Made by a program: the position numbers and the translations under genes. Below are positions 8,967-17,703 of a stretch of DNA of 64,000 bases, in pieces (position 1 is the stretch's first letter; each line of letters starts with the position of its first letter). The stretch spans positions 1 through 64,000 of the forward strand of contig NZ_FNOR01000012.1 in assembly GCF_900107095.1 (NCBI RefSeq). The letters run 5' to 3'. The notes under the pieces are model-generated. The model made no database searches. It had not been told where the DNA came from and saw only the letters and a program-made list of their open reading frames with translations. Source of the stretch: Collimonas sp. OK242. Lineage in GTDB: Bacteria > Pseudomonadota > Gammaproteobacteria > Burkholderiales > Burkholderiaceae_D.

Positions 8967-9309
8967 GATATTTCTCCTGGTTGATGTAGTAATTCGTTGG
9001 TTGGGAGCGGCATGCAGTGCGTTTCCCTTGGAAGAATCTTGCGCTCCAGGTGGCGGAAGCAACAATGGGCAGGCAGGGGCAGTCGCGTTATCCGGGGGTG
9101 GTGAATGCTCCGCAACGTCGCAGTCCGGTAAGCCATGTGAAGAAATACTCACAGCGCGGCGCAGACATTTCATGGGAAAGCGTGGATACTTTCATGAGCC
9201 CCGCTCCAGCAAGCGGTTTCCTCTTCTTACATGAGCACAGGGAAGAGGGCGGCCCACGAGAGAGGTGGGGGTGAGGGGCGTCATTTATGTTGGAAGCAGC
9301 GGAGAAGAA
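8967..9309. promoter_or_regulatory. Divergent intergenic region between SPFH operon and two-component system
   Basis: This 343-bp spacer separates the SPFH operon (minus) and the response regulator (plus), so it must hold both promoters. I see no clear sigma-70 promoter, palindrome or small gene in it. Confidence 0.5.
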
Positions 9310-10026
9310 ATGTCAAAGCAGGTACAAAAAGTAGCGGTGATCGAAGACGACATCCCGACCAGCAACCAGCTCAAGGGCTGGATCGAGGCGGCCAAGCCGG
9401 GCATCCACGTCGACCAGTGGTATACGCGCGACGATGCCGAGGCGGCGCTGGCGCGTGAAAACTACGACCTGGTGGTGCTCGACATCGAGCTGGGGCGCGA
9501 GCGCCATGCCGGCGTCGCCATCATCAATGCCATCAACAAGGGCCAGGCTACGCCGGTGCTGGTGGTGTCGGCCATGCCGGCCACCATCTACCGCAGCATC
9601 ATGAAGGCGCTGGATGCCTGGGATTACCTGCAAAAGGCGACCTTCGAGGAATCCGATTTCATCGACACCTTCCTGGAAATCCTGCGCGCTGCCAAGGACC
9701 GCACCAGCGCGAAGGAGAATCTGCCCGCGGCCAGCAGCGATGAACTGTCGATCGACCCGCTGCGCCAGAAGACCCCGATCTGGCGCGCGCAACGCATCAA
9801 CCTGCCGCTGACGGCGCAACGCCTGCTGGCTGCGCTGTACGCACATCGAGGCCAGGTGGTGACGTATGAGCAGCTGTTCCAGGTGGTCAAGAGCGGGCGC
9901 AATCGCGATAATATCCGCAAGCACGTCAGCACCATCCGCGATGCGTTTCGCGAGGTCGATGCGGAGTTCGCCTGCATTGAAAATATCCCGATGCGCGGCT
10001 TTCGCTGGGTTGACCAGGAAAAGTGA
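9310..10026 (+). CDS. Response regulator with winged-helix-like output domain
   Basis: The start at the ATG of MSKQVQKVAV is preceded by GGAG; a 15-codon longer frame lacks a site. The receiver domain shows the acidic pair E12/D13, the phospho-acceptor D58 in LVVLDIELG, S88 in VVSAM and K110 in YLQKA. The C-terminal 80 residues (RINLPLTAQRLLAALYAHRGQVVTYEQLFQVV ... NIRKHVSTIRDAF ... IPMRGFRWV) look like an OmpR/PhoB-type winged helix, though divergent. The total is 238 residues, normal for the class. The partner kinase starts 34 bp downstream. The SPFH operon on the other strand is the obvious candidate target. Confidence 0.88.
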   Translation: MSKQVQKVAVIEDDIPTSNQLKGWIEAAKPGIHVDQWYTRDDAEAALARENYDLVVLDIELGRERHAGVAIINAINKGQATPVLVVSAMPATIYRSIMKALDAWDYLQKATFEESDFIDTFLEILRAAKDRTSAKENLPAASSDELSIDPLRQKTPIWRAQRINLPLTAQRLLAALYAHRGQVVTYEQLFQVVKSGRNRDNIRKHVSTIRDAFREVDAEFACIENIPMRGFRWVDQEK

Positions 10027-10060
10027 TGCGCCGCCACTTCAACAGAGGGAACGACTGCAC

Positions 10061-12133
10061 ATGAAGATCGGTTTCCCGAATCTCGCCCAATACCGCTTGC
10101 GGATCCTGTTTCGCGGCGCCTTCCTGCTCCTGGCCGTGGCTACCGTTGCGCTGGCGCTGTACGTGCTGCAGCAGGAAAAACAGCTGAGTTACAAGAATTA
10201 CCAGGCCAGTTTTCGCAAGACCAGCGACCAGATCCTGGCCACCCTGCGTCATCCGGCCGGCCAATTGGCGCTGTTGAATCCGCGCACCGAAAATGGCGGC
10301 GCGGCGTCGCTGCACCCGGTATTGCTGCCGTTTCCCTCGCTCGATTTCGACGACCAGAACAAGGTGCGGCAGGCCATTACCATGTCCGGCTGCCTGGTGC
10401 AGTATGGCGACGACGGTGCGCTATGCGTGGCCGTCGGCAACAACCCCTGGGCCGGCGGTTTCATTTATGTCGCCGGCAGTTTCGTCAGCAATGAACTGAT
10501 GCCGCACCAGCGCGGCGAGCAGGATATCGAAGACGCGCATCGCGTACGGGTGACGATAACGCTGCGCGGGCAGACCTATCGCTGGATTGCGCCGTTTGAA
10601 AAGAACGGCGACCCGAATGCCGTTCAAACGCGTGGAGCGCATGGCCGCCTAACCGGCTTTCTCGATGACGATAGCGGCCGCGTGGGATCCAGGCCGGTCA
10701 AGGATTTTCGCGGCTGGATCTGGCAAAGCACCTTATGCAGCAAGCCGGGGCAGGACGACGGCGATGCCAGTTGCCCGCGCAGTTCGTTTTTCTCGTTGCG
10801 CCTGCCGGTGGGTGTCTTGCAGGATGCCCTGTTCCAGAAAAATCTGCCGGTCTGGCCGCCGGCCGATCTGGATAAGATCCAGGTGCGCATTGAGGTCTTG
10901 CCCCCGGGCGACGGCCCGCTGCTCCTCGACAGCAAAAGCGCCGGCGCAGCACGGGCATTTTCCGTGGGCGACCTAGCTTCGTTGCTGTTGCCGGGCGAGA
11001 GCCTGCGCATCAGGAAGCGCGGCGCAGCAGACGGCACTGATATGGTCAGCCTGACCGGAGCGGAAGATCATCCGGACGATAACTCGCGCCTGCTGAGCCG
11101 CCTGGTGCGCCGCCTGCCTGTGGACGAAGTCGGTCCGCGGAACGAAAGCAGGGAATCGGTCGTGACCTCGGCGGGAATCTATGATGTGACCCTGACGGGC
11201 GACGAGCGCAGCGTCAATCGCAGCCTGGGCGTGGTGGCTGCGCGGGTATCGTGGTTTGTCGGCGCGATGCTGCTGGCATTGTTCGTCGCCTGGCTGATCA
11301 TCGAGATCGGTATCATTCGCCGCATCACGTTGCTGACCCGGCGCGCAGCCAAGGTGTCGAAGATCGTCAAGGGTTCGGGTGGCCTCGACCAGTTCGACCT
11401 GACCGATTTGCGCGGCGCCGATGAACTTGGCGTATTGGCGAGTTGTTTGCATGACCTGCTCAGGCGCGTGAAGGAAGATCTCGAGCGAGAGGAAATCCGC
11501 GCCGAGCAGGAAAAGGAAATGTGGCATGCGGTGGGCCATGAAATCATGTCGCCGCTGCAGTCGCTGATAGCTCTGCACGGCGCAGCCGAAAGCCAGAGCA
11601 GCCGCTACATCAACCGCATGCAGCAGGCAGTGCGGGTGCTGTATGGCAGCGCCTCTCCCAGCGAGGCGTTTCAATCCACGGTGCTGCAGGTAACGGCAAT
11701 CGACATCGGCGCATTCCTCGGCAACGTCGCCGATAATGCCCCGCTGGTCGGTATCGCAGACGTCGGGTTTTCCGGCGACCGGGAGGGCGTGCTGGTCAGG
11801 GCGGATGATTATTCCCTGGAGGACGTGGTAACGCACGTCCTGCGCAATGCAGATCGCTGTCGCGAACCGGGCTCCATGATTTCCATCGGCCTGAAAACCA
11901 CCGAAACCGCAGCCACCATCGCCATCCATAATTGCGGGCCGAATATCGCTGAAGAATTGATCGATAAAATTTTCGAATACGGCGTATCCGATCAGCTTGA
12001 TGCGGGCGCGAATGGCAGCCGGGGACAAGGGCTTTTTGTCGCCAAGACGTATATGGCCAAGATGGGCGGGACCATTACCGCGCAAAATGTCGCGGACGGC
12101 GTGGTGTTTTCACTGGGACTGCAACGCGTGTGA
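10061..12133 (+). CDS. Membrane sensor histidine kinase with large periplasmic region
   Basis: The protein has 690 residues. A first membrane helix (about residues 15-37) is followed by some 370 residues of presumably periplasmic sensor with no domain I recognise. A second helix (VSWFVGAMLLALFVAWLIIEIGII, about 390-415) precedes a HAMP-like linker. The DHp box MWHAVGHEIMSPLQSL carries the phospho-acceptor His (residue 493). The ATPase part has the N-box (VVTHVLRNADRC), IFEYGVSD and the G2 box GSRGQGLFVAKTYMAKMGG. The start is the ATG with AGAGGGA ten bases upstream. It forms an operon with the response regulator and has no receiver of its own. The signal is unknown. Confidence 0.87.
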   Translation: MKIGFPNLAQYRLRILFRGAFLLLAVATVALALYVLQQEKQLSYKNYQASFRKTSDQILATLRHPAGQLALLNPRTENGGAASLHPVLLPFPSLDFDDQNKVRQAITMSGCLVQYGDDGALCVAVGNNPWAGGFIYVAGSFVSNELMPHQRGEQDIEDAHRVRVTITLRGQTYRWIAPFEKNGDPNAVQTRGAHGRLTGFLDDDSGRVGSRPVKDFRGWIWQSTLCSKPGQDDGDASCPRSSFFSLRLPVGVLQDALFQKNLPVWPPADLDKIQVRIEVLPPGDGPLLLDSKSAGAARAFSVGDLASLLLPGESLRIRKRGAADGTDMVSLTGAEDHPDDNSRLLSRLVRRLPVDEVGPRNESRESVVTSAGIYDVTLTGDERSVNRSLGVVAARVSWFVGAMLLALFVAWLIIEIGIIRRITLLTRRAAKVSKIVKGSGGLDQFDLTDLRGADELGVLASCLHDLLRRVKEDLEREEIRAEQEKEMWHAVGHEIMSPLQSLIALHGAAESQSSRYINRMQQAVRVLYGSASPSEAFQSTVLQVTAIDIGAFLGNVADNAPLVGIADVGFSGDREGVLVRADDYSLEDVVTHVLRNADRCREPGSMISIGLKTTETAATIAIHNCGPNIAEELIDKIFEYGVSDQLDAGANGSRGQGLFVAKTYMAKMGGTITAQNVADGVVFSLGLQRV

Positions 12134-12151
12134 TGCTGCCAAAAAGCCGCG

Positions 12152-12176
12152 AGCGCCATCCTGATTTTCTGGCGCT
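12152..12176 (+). terminator. Hairpin after the kinase gene
   Basis: AGCGCCA (12152-12158) pairs with TGGCGCT (12170-12176), 19 bp after the kinase stop. It lacks a T-run, so terminator function is uncertain. Confidence 0.35.
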
Positions 12177-12298
12177 GGCTGCTGAATGCCGGATGCATGG
12201 CCGGAGAGATGCTAGAGACGGGAATCTCCTATAATCGCTCCAGTCAATCTGCGGAATTGCATCGAATCCTGTTTCATCCAATTACCGGCTTCAAGATC

Positions 12299-13522
12299 CT
12301 ACGGCTGGCACGCTGCTTGCGGCAACTGTGTTATCCAAGCGCGAATCATATCGTCTCCTTCAGTGTGATTCACATGACGGCCGATGACGGGCATCACCGC
12401 CTCGGTATCGGTGTGGCTGATACGGTAAGCCAAGATGGATTCATCCGGTTTGCCAGGCTGAATATCATATTGATACGGCTGCCCAGGTCCTGCATAGGCC
12501 AGGGGTTTTTTGCACACGCCCCATTTGCCAGACGCGTTAACGTCGTTCACCACATTAAATCCTAAAAACAAACCGCTTTGCAATGCTTGCCCAGTGGTGC
12601 TATGACAGTGGGCGCAGTTGACATCCAGGTAAGCGCGGGCTCGCTCGGGCAGAGTTTGCGAGGCGTCGCTCCAATCAGCAGCTTTGGGCGAGTTGTTAAG
12701 TCCAGGAAAGCCTGCCAGGAGTTTGAGTTCGTCTAAATTGACCAGCTGATTTTTCAAGCCGCTGTCGTATTGATATGACTTGTTCATATTCCGCGCTTTG
12801 GGACCGATAGGCAGGATGGCGTTGCCGCCGGCATTGGCGGTCGCGTGGCATTGTTGACAGGCTTGGGCGTTCGGCACGGAGTATTTGAATTGCTCGCGCG
12901 TGTTGTCTGCGGCAAGCAATTCCACTTGAACGTTAGCGCCTCCGGTTTTGAGCATGGCATCTTTTTGATCTTCATTCCAGACATAGGGCAGACCAGCCCA
13001 ACTACCGTCGGCTTGGCGTACCAAAACCCGCGTTTCGATCAAACGGTTTTTTGTGAGATCGACGCTTTCTCCCTGGATGGTCTGATGACCATTGCGTTCA
13101 GCGCCGATAAAGGCGGGATCGCTGGAGACGGCTTTCGGATAGTAGAAGGTTTTCATGATCACCGAACCGACGGGGAAATCGAAGGAGGTATCGGCGTTAT
13201 AGGCGATTTGTTTGCCCTGGGGTACATAGATGGCGCGGAATTTGTAGGTGTAGTCAGAGAACAGGCTTGAATTCAAATCATACGGTACTGCGCCGGCGTT
13301 CAATTTCAGAGTCTGTCCATCAGACAGCAGGAACTTCCAGGACGAAAGATTGGCTGGGGCTGTGTATCTGTCAAATACCTTGATCGCGTCGGAATTGGCG
13401 GGCGATGCGTCGCTGCCTCCTCCGCCACCGCCGCAACTAATCAATACGGCGGAGGCGGCTGACAAAAGGGCGGCAAATATCAAGGGGCGAAGAGGGTGTG
13501 CAAGAGCGTGTGCGATTTTCAT
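12299..13522 (-). CDS. SO2930-family diheme c-type cytochrome lipoprotein
   Basis: The 407-residue protein has a lipoprotein signal (AVLISC followed by a Gly run) and two c-type heme sites, ACQQCHAT near residue 220 and NCAHCHST near 300. A conserved segment, LSDGQTLKLNAGAVPYDLNSSLFSDYTYKFRAIYVP, is typical of the family known as TIGR03806 (SO2930/HNE_0200). That family is uncharacterised but regularly sits beside a parallel-beta-helix protein, which is exactly the next gene upstream on the same strand. GGAG seven bases before the ATG supports the start. It presumably carries electrons at the outer membrane or in the periplasm; its partner and substrate are unknown. Confidence 0.85.
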   Translation of the reverse strand: MKIAHALAHPLRPLIFAALLSAASAVLISCGGGGGGSDASPANSDAIKVFDRYTAPANLSSWKFLLSDGQTLKLNAGAVPYDLNSSLFSDYTYKFRAIYVPQGKQIAYNADTSFDFPVGSVIMKTFYYPKAVSSDPAFIGAERNGHQTIQGESVDLTKNRLIETRVLVRQADGSWAGLPYVWNEDQKDAMLKTGGANVQVELLAADNTREQFKYSVPNAQACQQCHATANAGGNAILPIGPKARNMNKSYQYDSGLKNQLVNLDELKLLAGFPGLNNSPKAADWSDASQTLPERARAYLDVNCAHCHSTTGQALQSGLFLGFNVVNDVNASGKWGVCKKPLAYAGPGQPYQYDIQPGKPDESILAYRISHTDTEAVMPVIGRHVNHTEGDDMIRAWITQLPQAACQP

Positions 13523-13655
13523 ACATATTCTCCGTACTGACGCGGGTACTGCGTGCGTGGGTGCTTTGGTTGTTTTTGAAAAAATCGCCTGATCTGTCAG
13601 CGATTTTTCTGAATTTGGTCCATGCCAAAATGCGTCCTTATCTTGGCGCGCAGAT

Positions 13656-15068
13656 TCAAAAAACCGGCATGTCAGGAATTGCAGGCAAACTGAGAGTGCA
13701 ATTCATACGAGCAGGGAAAGGAAAGTTTGGCCCTTGTGCGCTGCCGGCCAACAATCCCAAAAGATTCAGATCCATGCTTTCATAAGACAGCAAGCCATCT
13801 AAAAATGGCGTGTCAAGGGTGTTGCCTTTGACGCAGATCGCGAACTCGGGCTTGAGTACGCCGCCGCTGCCATCGCTCGCAGTACCGCTGCCGATGGCCG
13901 GATCGGTGTCGACGATGCCATCCCAAATGCCGTATGCCAGTTGTTCAGGTTGAGAAAATAATTTTAGTTGCGCAAACAAACCGTCCACCACTGGTTTGAG
14001 CTGCTTTGGATCGGCAAAAGCGCCGCCTGGCGCATAGCCCGATTTGGAAATCGTGTTGTCGTGCGCGTACACGCTATGCACATAAGGTTGGTACTTGGGG
14101 TCGTTATAGGCAATGCCGGTCGCCTGGAAACTGACGGCCAGAATGCTGGTGGTTTTGTGATCTTCGATGTTGTTGTTAAGGATTTCGGTGTTGTCGGCAG
14201 CCAATACCATCACCGCGGTCCCTGGCGGCACGGCGGTCACGTAGCCGGTGGCATTCTCGGCGACCGGAGTATTGTTGCTATGAATATGGTTGTTTCTTAC
14301 CTTTGTATTCGCCCCTTTCTTGATGACATAGGAGGTGCCGGGCAAGGAAAATACCAGGATGCCGCCGGTATTGTCATGGATGTCATTGTCTTCGACGATG
14401 GCATTGTCAGAGTTCTCGATTTCGATGCCGGCCACATTCAGATAGGCTTCGTTTTTTTGCACGCGGATATTCTCAGACTGTCCTACATATACACCGGCAT
14501 CGCGGGTGCCGACGATCTTGCTATTTTTGACGACCACGCCTTTGCAATTGACCGGATATAGACCATAGGCCATTTGCGAAGTTTTGACGGGGTCATTGGT
14601 CCATTCCGCGCGCAGGCCATCCATCGTCACTTTCGATGAGGCTGAAACGAACACGCCATTACCGACCGCATCTTCCACCGCAAAATTTTTAAGCGTGATG
14701 CCGGCCACGTTAAAGGCTTGGAAGCCATTTTTTGAAGAAGCTCCGGCAAAAGATAATATGGTGTCTTTGGACGGATCATTACCGCTGCCTTGTCCGGTAA
14801 TCGTGATGGCGTCGGTATTCATGGTCAGCGGACCGTCAAACATGAATTTTCCCGGGGGCAGAATGATAGTGCTGCCAGGTTTGACTTGATAGAGGATGTT
14901 GCTCATATCGCTGTCATTCATTTGAGAGGCAGTCACTTTGACGGTGCTGCTCGCGTTGTCGGGCGTTGTCGAGGTGTTGCTGTTATTGAGCCCGCCGTCA
15001 CTGCAGGCTGCGAGGGCGGTAGCTATCGCTGCTGTTACGAGGCGCGAGCGAAACTGAAATTGCATCAT
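13656..15068 (-). CDS. Parallel beta-helix repeat lipoprotein, partner of the SO2930-type cytochrome
   Basis: The start at 15068 has AGGAG seven bases upstream; a TTG three bases earlier is too close to the site. The 470-residue product begins with a lipoprotein signal (ATALAACSDG). It then shows repeated right-handed beta-helix turns rich in Asn ladders (GVVVKNSKIVGTRDAGVYVGQSENIRVQKNEAYLNVAGIEIENSDNAIVEDNDIHDN and onward), as in pectate-lyase-like folds. It matches the family TIGR03805, found together with the diheme cytochrome that follows 133 bp downstream. A LysR-type gene is divergent at 15228. The family may bind or cleave a polysaccharide at the cell surface, but no catalytic residues can be named. 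Confidence 0.85.
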   Translation of the reverse strand: MMQFQFRSRLVTAAIATALAACSDGGLNNSNTSTTPDNASSTVKVTASQMNDSDMSNILYQVKPGSTIILPPGKFMFDGPLTMNTDAITITGQGSGNDPSKDTILSFAGASSKNGFQAFNVAGITLKNFAVEDAVGNGVFVSASSKVTMDGLRAEWTNDPVKTSQMAYGLYPVNCKGVVVKNSKIVGTRDAGVYVGQSENIRVQKNEAYLNVAGIEIENSDNAIVEDNDIHDNTGGILVFSLPGTSYVIKKGANTKVRNNHIHSNNTPVAENATGYVTAVPPGTAVMVLAADNTEILNNNIEDHKTTSILAVSFQATGIAYNDPKYQPYVHSVYAHDNTISKSGYAPGGAFADPKQLKPVVDGLFAQLKLFSQPEQLAYGIWDGIVDTDPAIGSGTASDGSGGVLKPEFAICVKGNTLDTPFLDGLLSYESMDLNLLGLLAGSAQGPNFPFPARMNCTLSLPAIPDMPVF

Positions 15069-15182
15069 CAAGAATCTCCTTTTTTTTTAACGAAGGCATT
15101 GCTTGTGCCATTGTTTTTTTGCTTTGTCGTTATTAAAGCCTTGATTTCCAGCAATATCCAATGCATTCTTCAAGGCCATGCC

Positions 15183-15197
15183 ATGCATTGTTTGCAT
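15183..15197. promoter_or_regulatory. LysR-type operator candidate between the beta-helix gene and its divergent LysR gene
   Basis: ATGCA-TTGTT-TGCAT is a perfect 5-bp inverted repeat fitting the T-N11-A rule of LysR boxes. It lies 31 bp upstream of the LysR start. Another ATGCAT stands at about 15160. Confidence 0.5.
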
Positions 15198-15227
15198 CGG
15201 GATTGAAATCAGAAAAAAAATAGAGAC

Positions 15228-16124
15228 ATGGAACCCAGAAAATTACAACATATGCTGGCCTTGGCGGCAGAGGGTAGTTTTGCCCGCGCTGCCGAACGTT
15301 CTCATCTATCCCAATCGGCGTTTTCACGCAGTATTCAGACGCTCGAAAAAGAGTTGGATTTGGTGTTGTTTGAGCGAACGCCGAAGGCTGTTCTGCTGAC
15401 CAGTGCCGGCCGGGTAGTGGCGCGTCATGCGCAGAATTTGCTATCTGAGACGCGCGCGTTCATGCGTGATGTGGATTTGCTGAAGGGAGGGGAATACGGC
15501 GAGATTTCGTTTGGGCTGAGCTCTTTTCCATCAGGGATCTTGTTGCCATCGCTCTTGACTCAGTTTATGGAAACGCACCCGAAGATAAGTGTCCGTACAT
15601 ATGTGGCCGGTGCCGATCAGCTATTGCGGCAGTTGCAAGCAGAACAGATTGATTTTTTTGTGGCAGATGTGCGCGGCTTGCGGCAACAGGCGGATTTTAC
15701 GACTCGCTGGTTAGACAAAGAGGATGCGGGATTCTTCGTGCGCCCTGATCATCCTCTATGCGCAGGTGTAACAACGACGGTGAGCGCGCTATTGCAGTAT
15801 CACTTGGCGTTGCCAAGCATACCTACGATGCTGGAAGAGCGGGCCTGGAATAAATTGGGGTTGAAGGCGCGTGAATACGTGAAGTTAATCTGTGACGATG
15901 TCACTATTCTTAAACGTATAACTCAAAACAGCAATGCCTGCCTTTTTTCCACAAATTTTGTATTGCGCGAAGAATTGGAGTGCGGCCAATTACGTGCTTT
16001 GCATGTAGAGGATTTGCCAGCGATGAATGTGCATTTTGGGATAGTCAGGATGCGAGCGCGCAGCATTGCCCTGGTGTCGAATTTATTGGAGCAGATGATC
16101 GTCGATAAGATGATGTCGCTTTGA
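15228..16124 (+). CDS. LysR-family transcriptional regulator
   Basis: The 298-residue protein has the usual LysR layout. An N-terminal winged helix-turn-helix covers residues about 1-60 (MLALAAEGSFARAAERSHLSQSAFSRSIQTLEKELDLVLFERTPKAVLLTSAGRVVARHA). A two-lobed effector domain follows from about residue 90. It is divergent from the beta-helix/cytochrome pair and is the natural candidate to control it. A T-N11-A palindrome lies in the shared spacer. The ribosome-binding site is weak. The effector is unknown. Confidence 0.88.
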   Translation: MEPRKLQHMLALAAEGSFARAAERSHLSQSAFSRSIQTLEKELDLVLFERTPKAVLLTSAGRVVARHAQNLLSETRAFMRDVDLLKGGEYGEISFGLSSFPSGILLPSLLTQFMETHPKISVRTYVAGADQLLRQLQAEQIDFFVADVRGLRQQADFTTRWLDKEDAGFFVRPDHPLCAGVTTTVSALLQYHLALPSIPTMLEERAWNKLGLKAREYVKLICDDVTILKRITQNSNACLFSTNFVLREELECGQLRALHVEDLPAMNVHFGIVRMRARSIALVSNLLEQMIVDKMMSL

Positions 16125-16363
16125 TTTTTTAATGTCATAGCTTGGTAGCATCATTCACAGAGCGATTCGGATTTTGCTCGTATCTTTGCCCCCCCAAAAA
16201 ATCTCTGCTCATGTGGCGCTGCTGGCGACAAGCTTCATCCCAATCGTCTCGGCTATATGAAAATAGGCATGGCGGTCGATCTGGATATTCTTCTGTCGCG
16301 CTGAGGGAATCGAAGCCGGAAAGTAGTTGGGCGAAGGGATCGGGGCTACTTCTCATGAAGTGC

Positions 16364-17035
16364 TTATTTAGTGAGGCCTGCCGAAATTGACTCTGGCGCG
16401 TCTGTATCGAACCTGAAGCGGCAAACATCGGCGCCTTTCGCCATGCATGCTTCATGCACGACTTTGCTGTCGGTAAATGTGGAGAGCAAGGCAAGATCAA
16501 ACCGACACACTTGAGGATGTTTGCTTGCCAGATCATGGAACACGCAATTGTCGGCTTCGATAACCGGAATGCCTTTTATATTGGCTGGGGCGTTGGGGTT
16601 GACCCTGTAACCAAGCTGTTCCATGAGTACAGCCAGACTCTGCACCTTGGCGGGCAAACTTTCTTCTGGTGTGCCGTTAGCGCGCAATTGTTTCGCCACT
16701 TTCTCGCCCATGGCGGCGAGGCGTTCGCCGACGCCTTCTTGGCCGGCTTCCTGTTCCAGCATGGCCATCAGTAATTGTGCAAACCAGGAATACTGACGCG
16801 GGAAAGAGCTGCTTCCTTTGTCGGTCAATACATATAGCTGTTCCGGACGTCCCCCGGATGGCCGGGTAATGCTTTTCGTCACAAGCGTGTTGGCTTCTAA
16901 CGTGGCTAGGTGTTGTCTGACCGCTGTACGTGTTATGCCCAGAGCCTTGGAGAAGTTGTCAACCGTCAGCCCAGTTTTGTTTTTGATGAGCAGCTCAAGA
17001 AACTCCCTGTGCCGCACTCCTATCATGTCAGTCAT
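16364..17035 (-). CDS. Winged-helix repressor with cysteine-rich C-terminus (SufR-like)
   Basis: The 223-residue protein has an N-terminal ArsR/DeoR-type winged helix (FLELLIKNKTGLTVDNFSKALGITRTAVRQHLATLEANTLV ... GRPEQLYVLTDKG). Its C-terminal half ends with four cysteines, C-x12-C-x19-C-x7-C (in DNCVFHDLASKHPQVCRF ... HEACMAKGADVCRF). This arrangement recalls SufR, whose cysteines bind an Fe-S cluster, though the later spacings differ. The start at 17035 gives GAGGA seven bases upstream; the ATG at 17041 overlaps that site. It is divergent from the DUF4142/cupredoxin genes, with a perfect inverted repeat between them. The sensed signal (Fe-S status, redox or nitric oxide) is inference. Confidence 0.8.
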   Translation of the reverse strand: MTDMIGVRHREFLELLIKNKTGLTVDNFSKALGITRTAVRQHLATLEANTLVTKSITRPSGGRPEQLYVLTDKGSSSFPRQYSWFAQLLMAMLEQEAGQEGVGERLAAMGEKVAKQLRANGTPEESLPAKVQSLAVLMEQLGYRVNPNAPANIKGIPVIEADNCVFHDLASKHPQVCRFDLALLSTFTDSKVVHEACMAKGADVCRFRFDTDAPESISAGLTK

Positions 17036-17089
17036 TTGCATTCCTCAACTCGCATCTGGCGAAGCCAGTCCTTATTATGACAGGTCTAC

Positions 17090-17122
17090 TTAAAACATAA
17101 AAGGCTTTACAAAGTGTTTTAA
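17090..17122. promoter_or_regulatory. Inverted-repeat operator candidate (cysteine-rich repressor / DUF4142 promoter)
   Basis: TTAAAACA (17090-17097) and TGTTTTAA (17115-17122) form a perfect 8-bp inverted repeat with a 17-bp spacer. It sits in the middle of the divergent promoter region, 55 bp from the repressor start and 42 bp from the DUF4142 start. Confidence 0.55.
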
Positions 17123-17163
17123 CATGATTATTCTGAATTTTTAACCAGATAATGAGGCTCAAA

Positions 17164-17700
17164 ATGAACACAGCAATGAACCGGACAATAAGCGCCTTGA
17201 TCGCTGGCATGTTGACGTTGGGAACTACGGCAGCAATGGCGCAGTCAGCGGCGCCGAGCGATGCGCAGATTGCCGGAATCGTGGTCGCGGCCAATACAGT
17301 GGATATCAATGCCGGCATGGTGGCCAAATCGAAATCGCATAACAAGGAAGTAAAAGAATTTGCGCAACGCATGGTTACCGACCATTCCGGCGTCAACAAA
17401 CAGGCCACGGCTTTAGTTACCAAGCTGCATGTCGCACCAGAGGAGAGCGCAACCAGCACTAGCCTCAAAGAAGGCGGCGTGGCGAACCTGAAGCACCTCC
17501 ACTCGCTTAAGGGCAAAGCATTCGACAAGGCCTATGTCGACAACGAAGTGATCTATCATCAAGCAGTGCTGGATGCGATTGACAAGACTCTTCTGCCCAG
17601 CGCCCAGAACGCCGAGTTGAAAGACCTGATCACGAAAGTCCGGCCTGCAATCGATGCTCATTTGCAGCACGCCAAAGAAATTCAAGCATCGATGAAATAG
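17164..17700 (+). CDS. DUF4142-family exported protein
   Basis: The start at 17164 has GAGG six bases upstream and is preferred over the ATG at 17152. The 178-residue product has a signal peptide (about residues 1-27, ending in AMA) and a four-helix DUF4142 domain with the typical DAQIAGIVVAANTVDINAGMVAKSKSHNKEVKEFAQRMVTDHSGVNKQ start and YVDNEVIYHQAVLDAIDK helix. The family has a ferritin-like bundle and is often tied to envelope stress; its biochemistry is unknown. The cupredoxin gene begins four bases after its stop, so the two form an operon. Confidence 0.88.
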   Translation: MNTAMNRTISALIAGMLTLGTTAAMAQSAAPSDAQIAGIVVAANTVDINAGMVAKSKSHNKEVKEFAQRMVTDHSGVNKQATALVTKLHVAPEESATSTSLKEGGVANLKHLHSLKGKAFDKAYVDNEVIYHQAVLDAIDKTLLPSAQNAELKDLITKVRPAIDAHLQHAKEIQASMK

Positions 17701-17703
17701 AGC

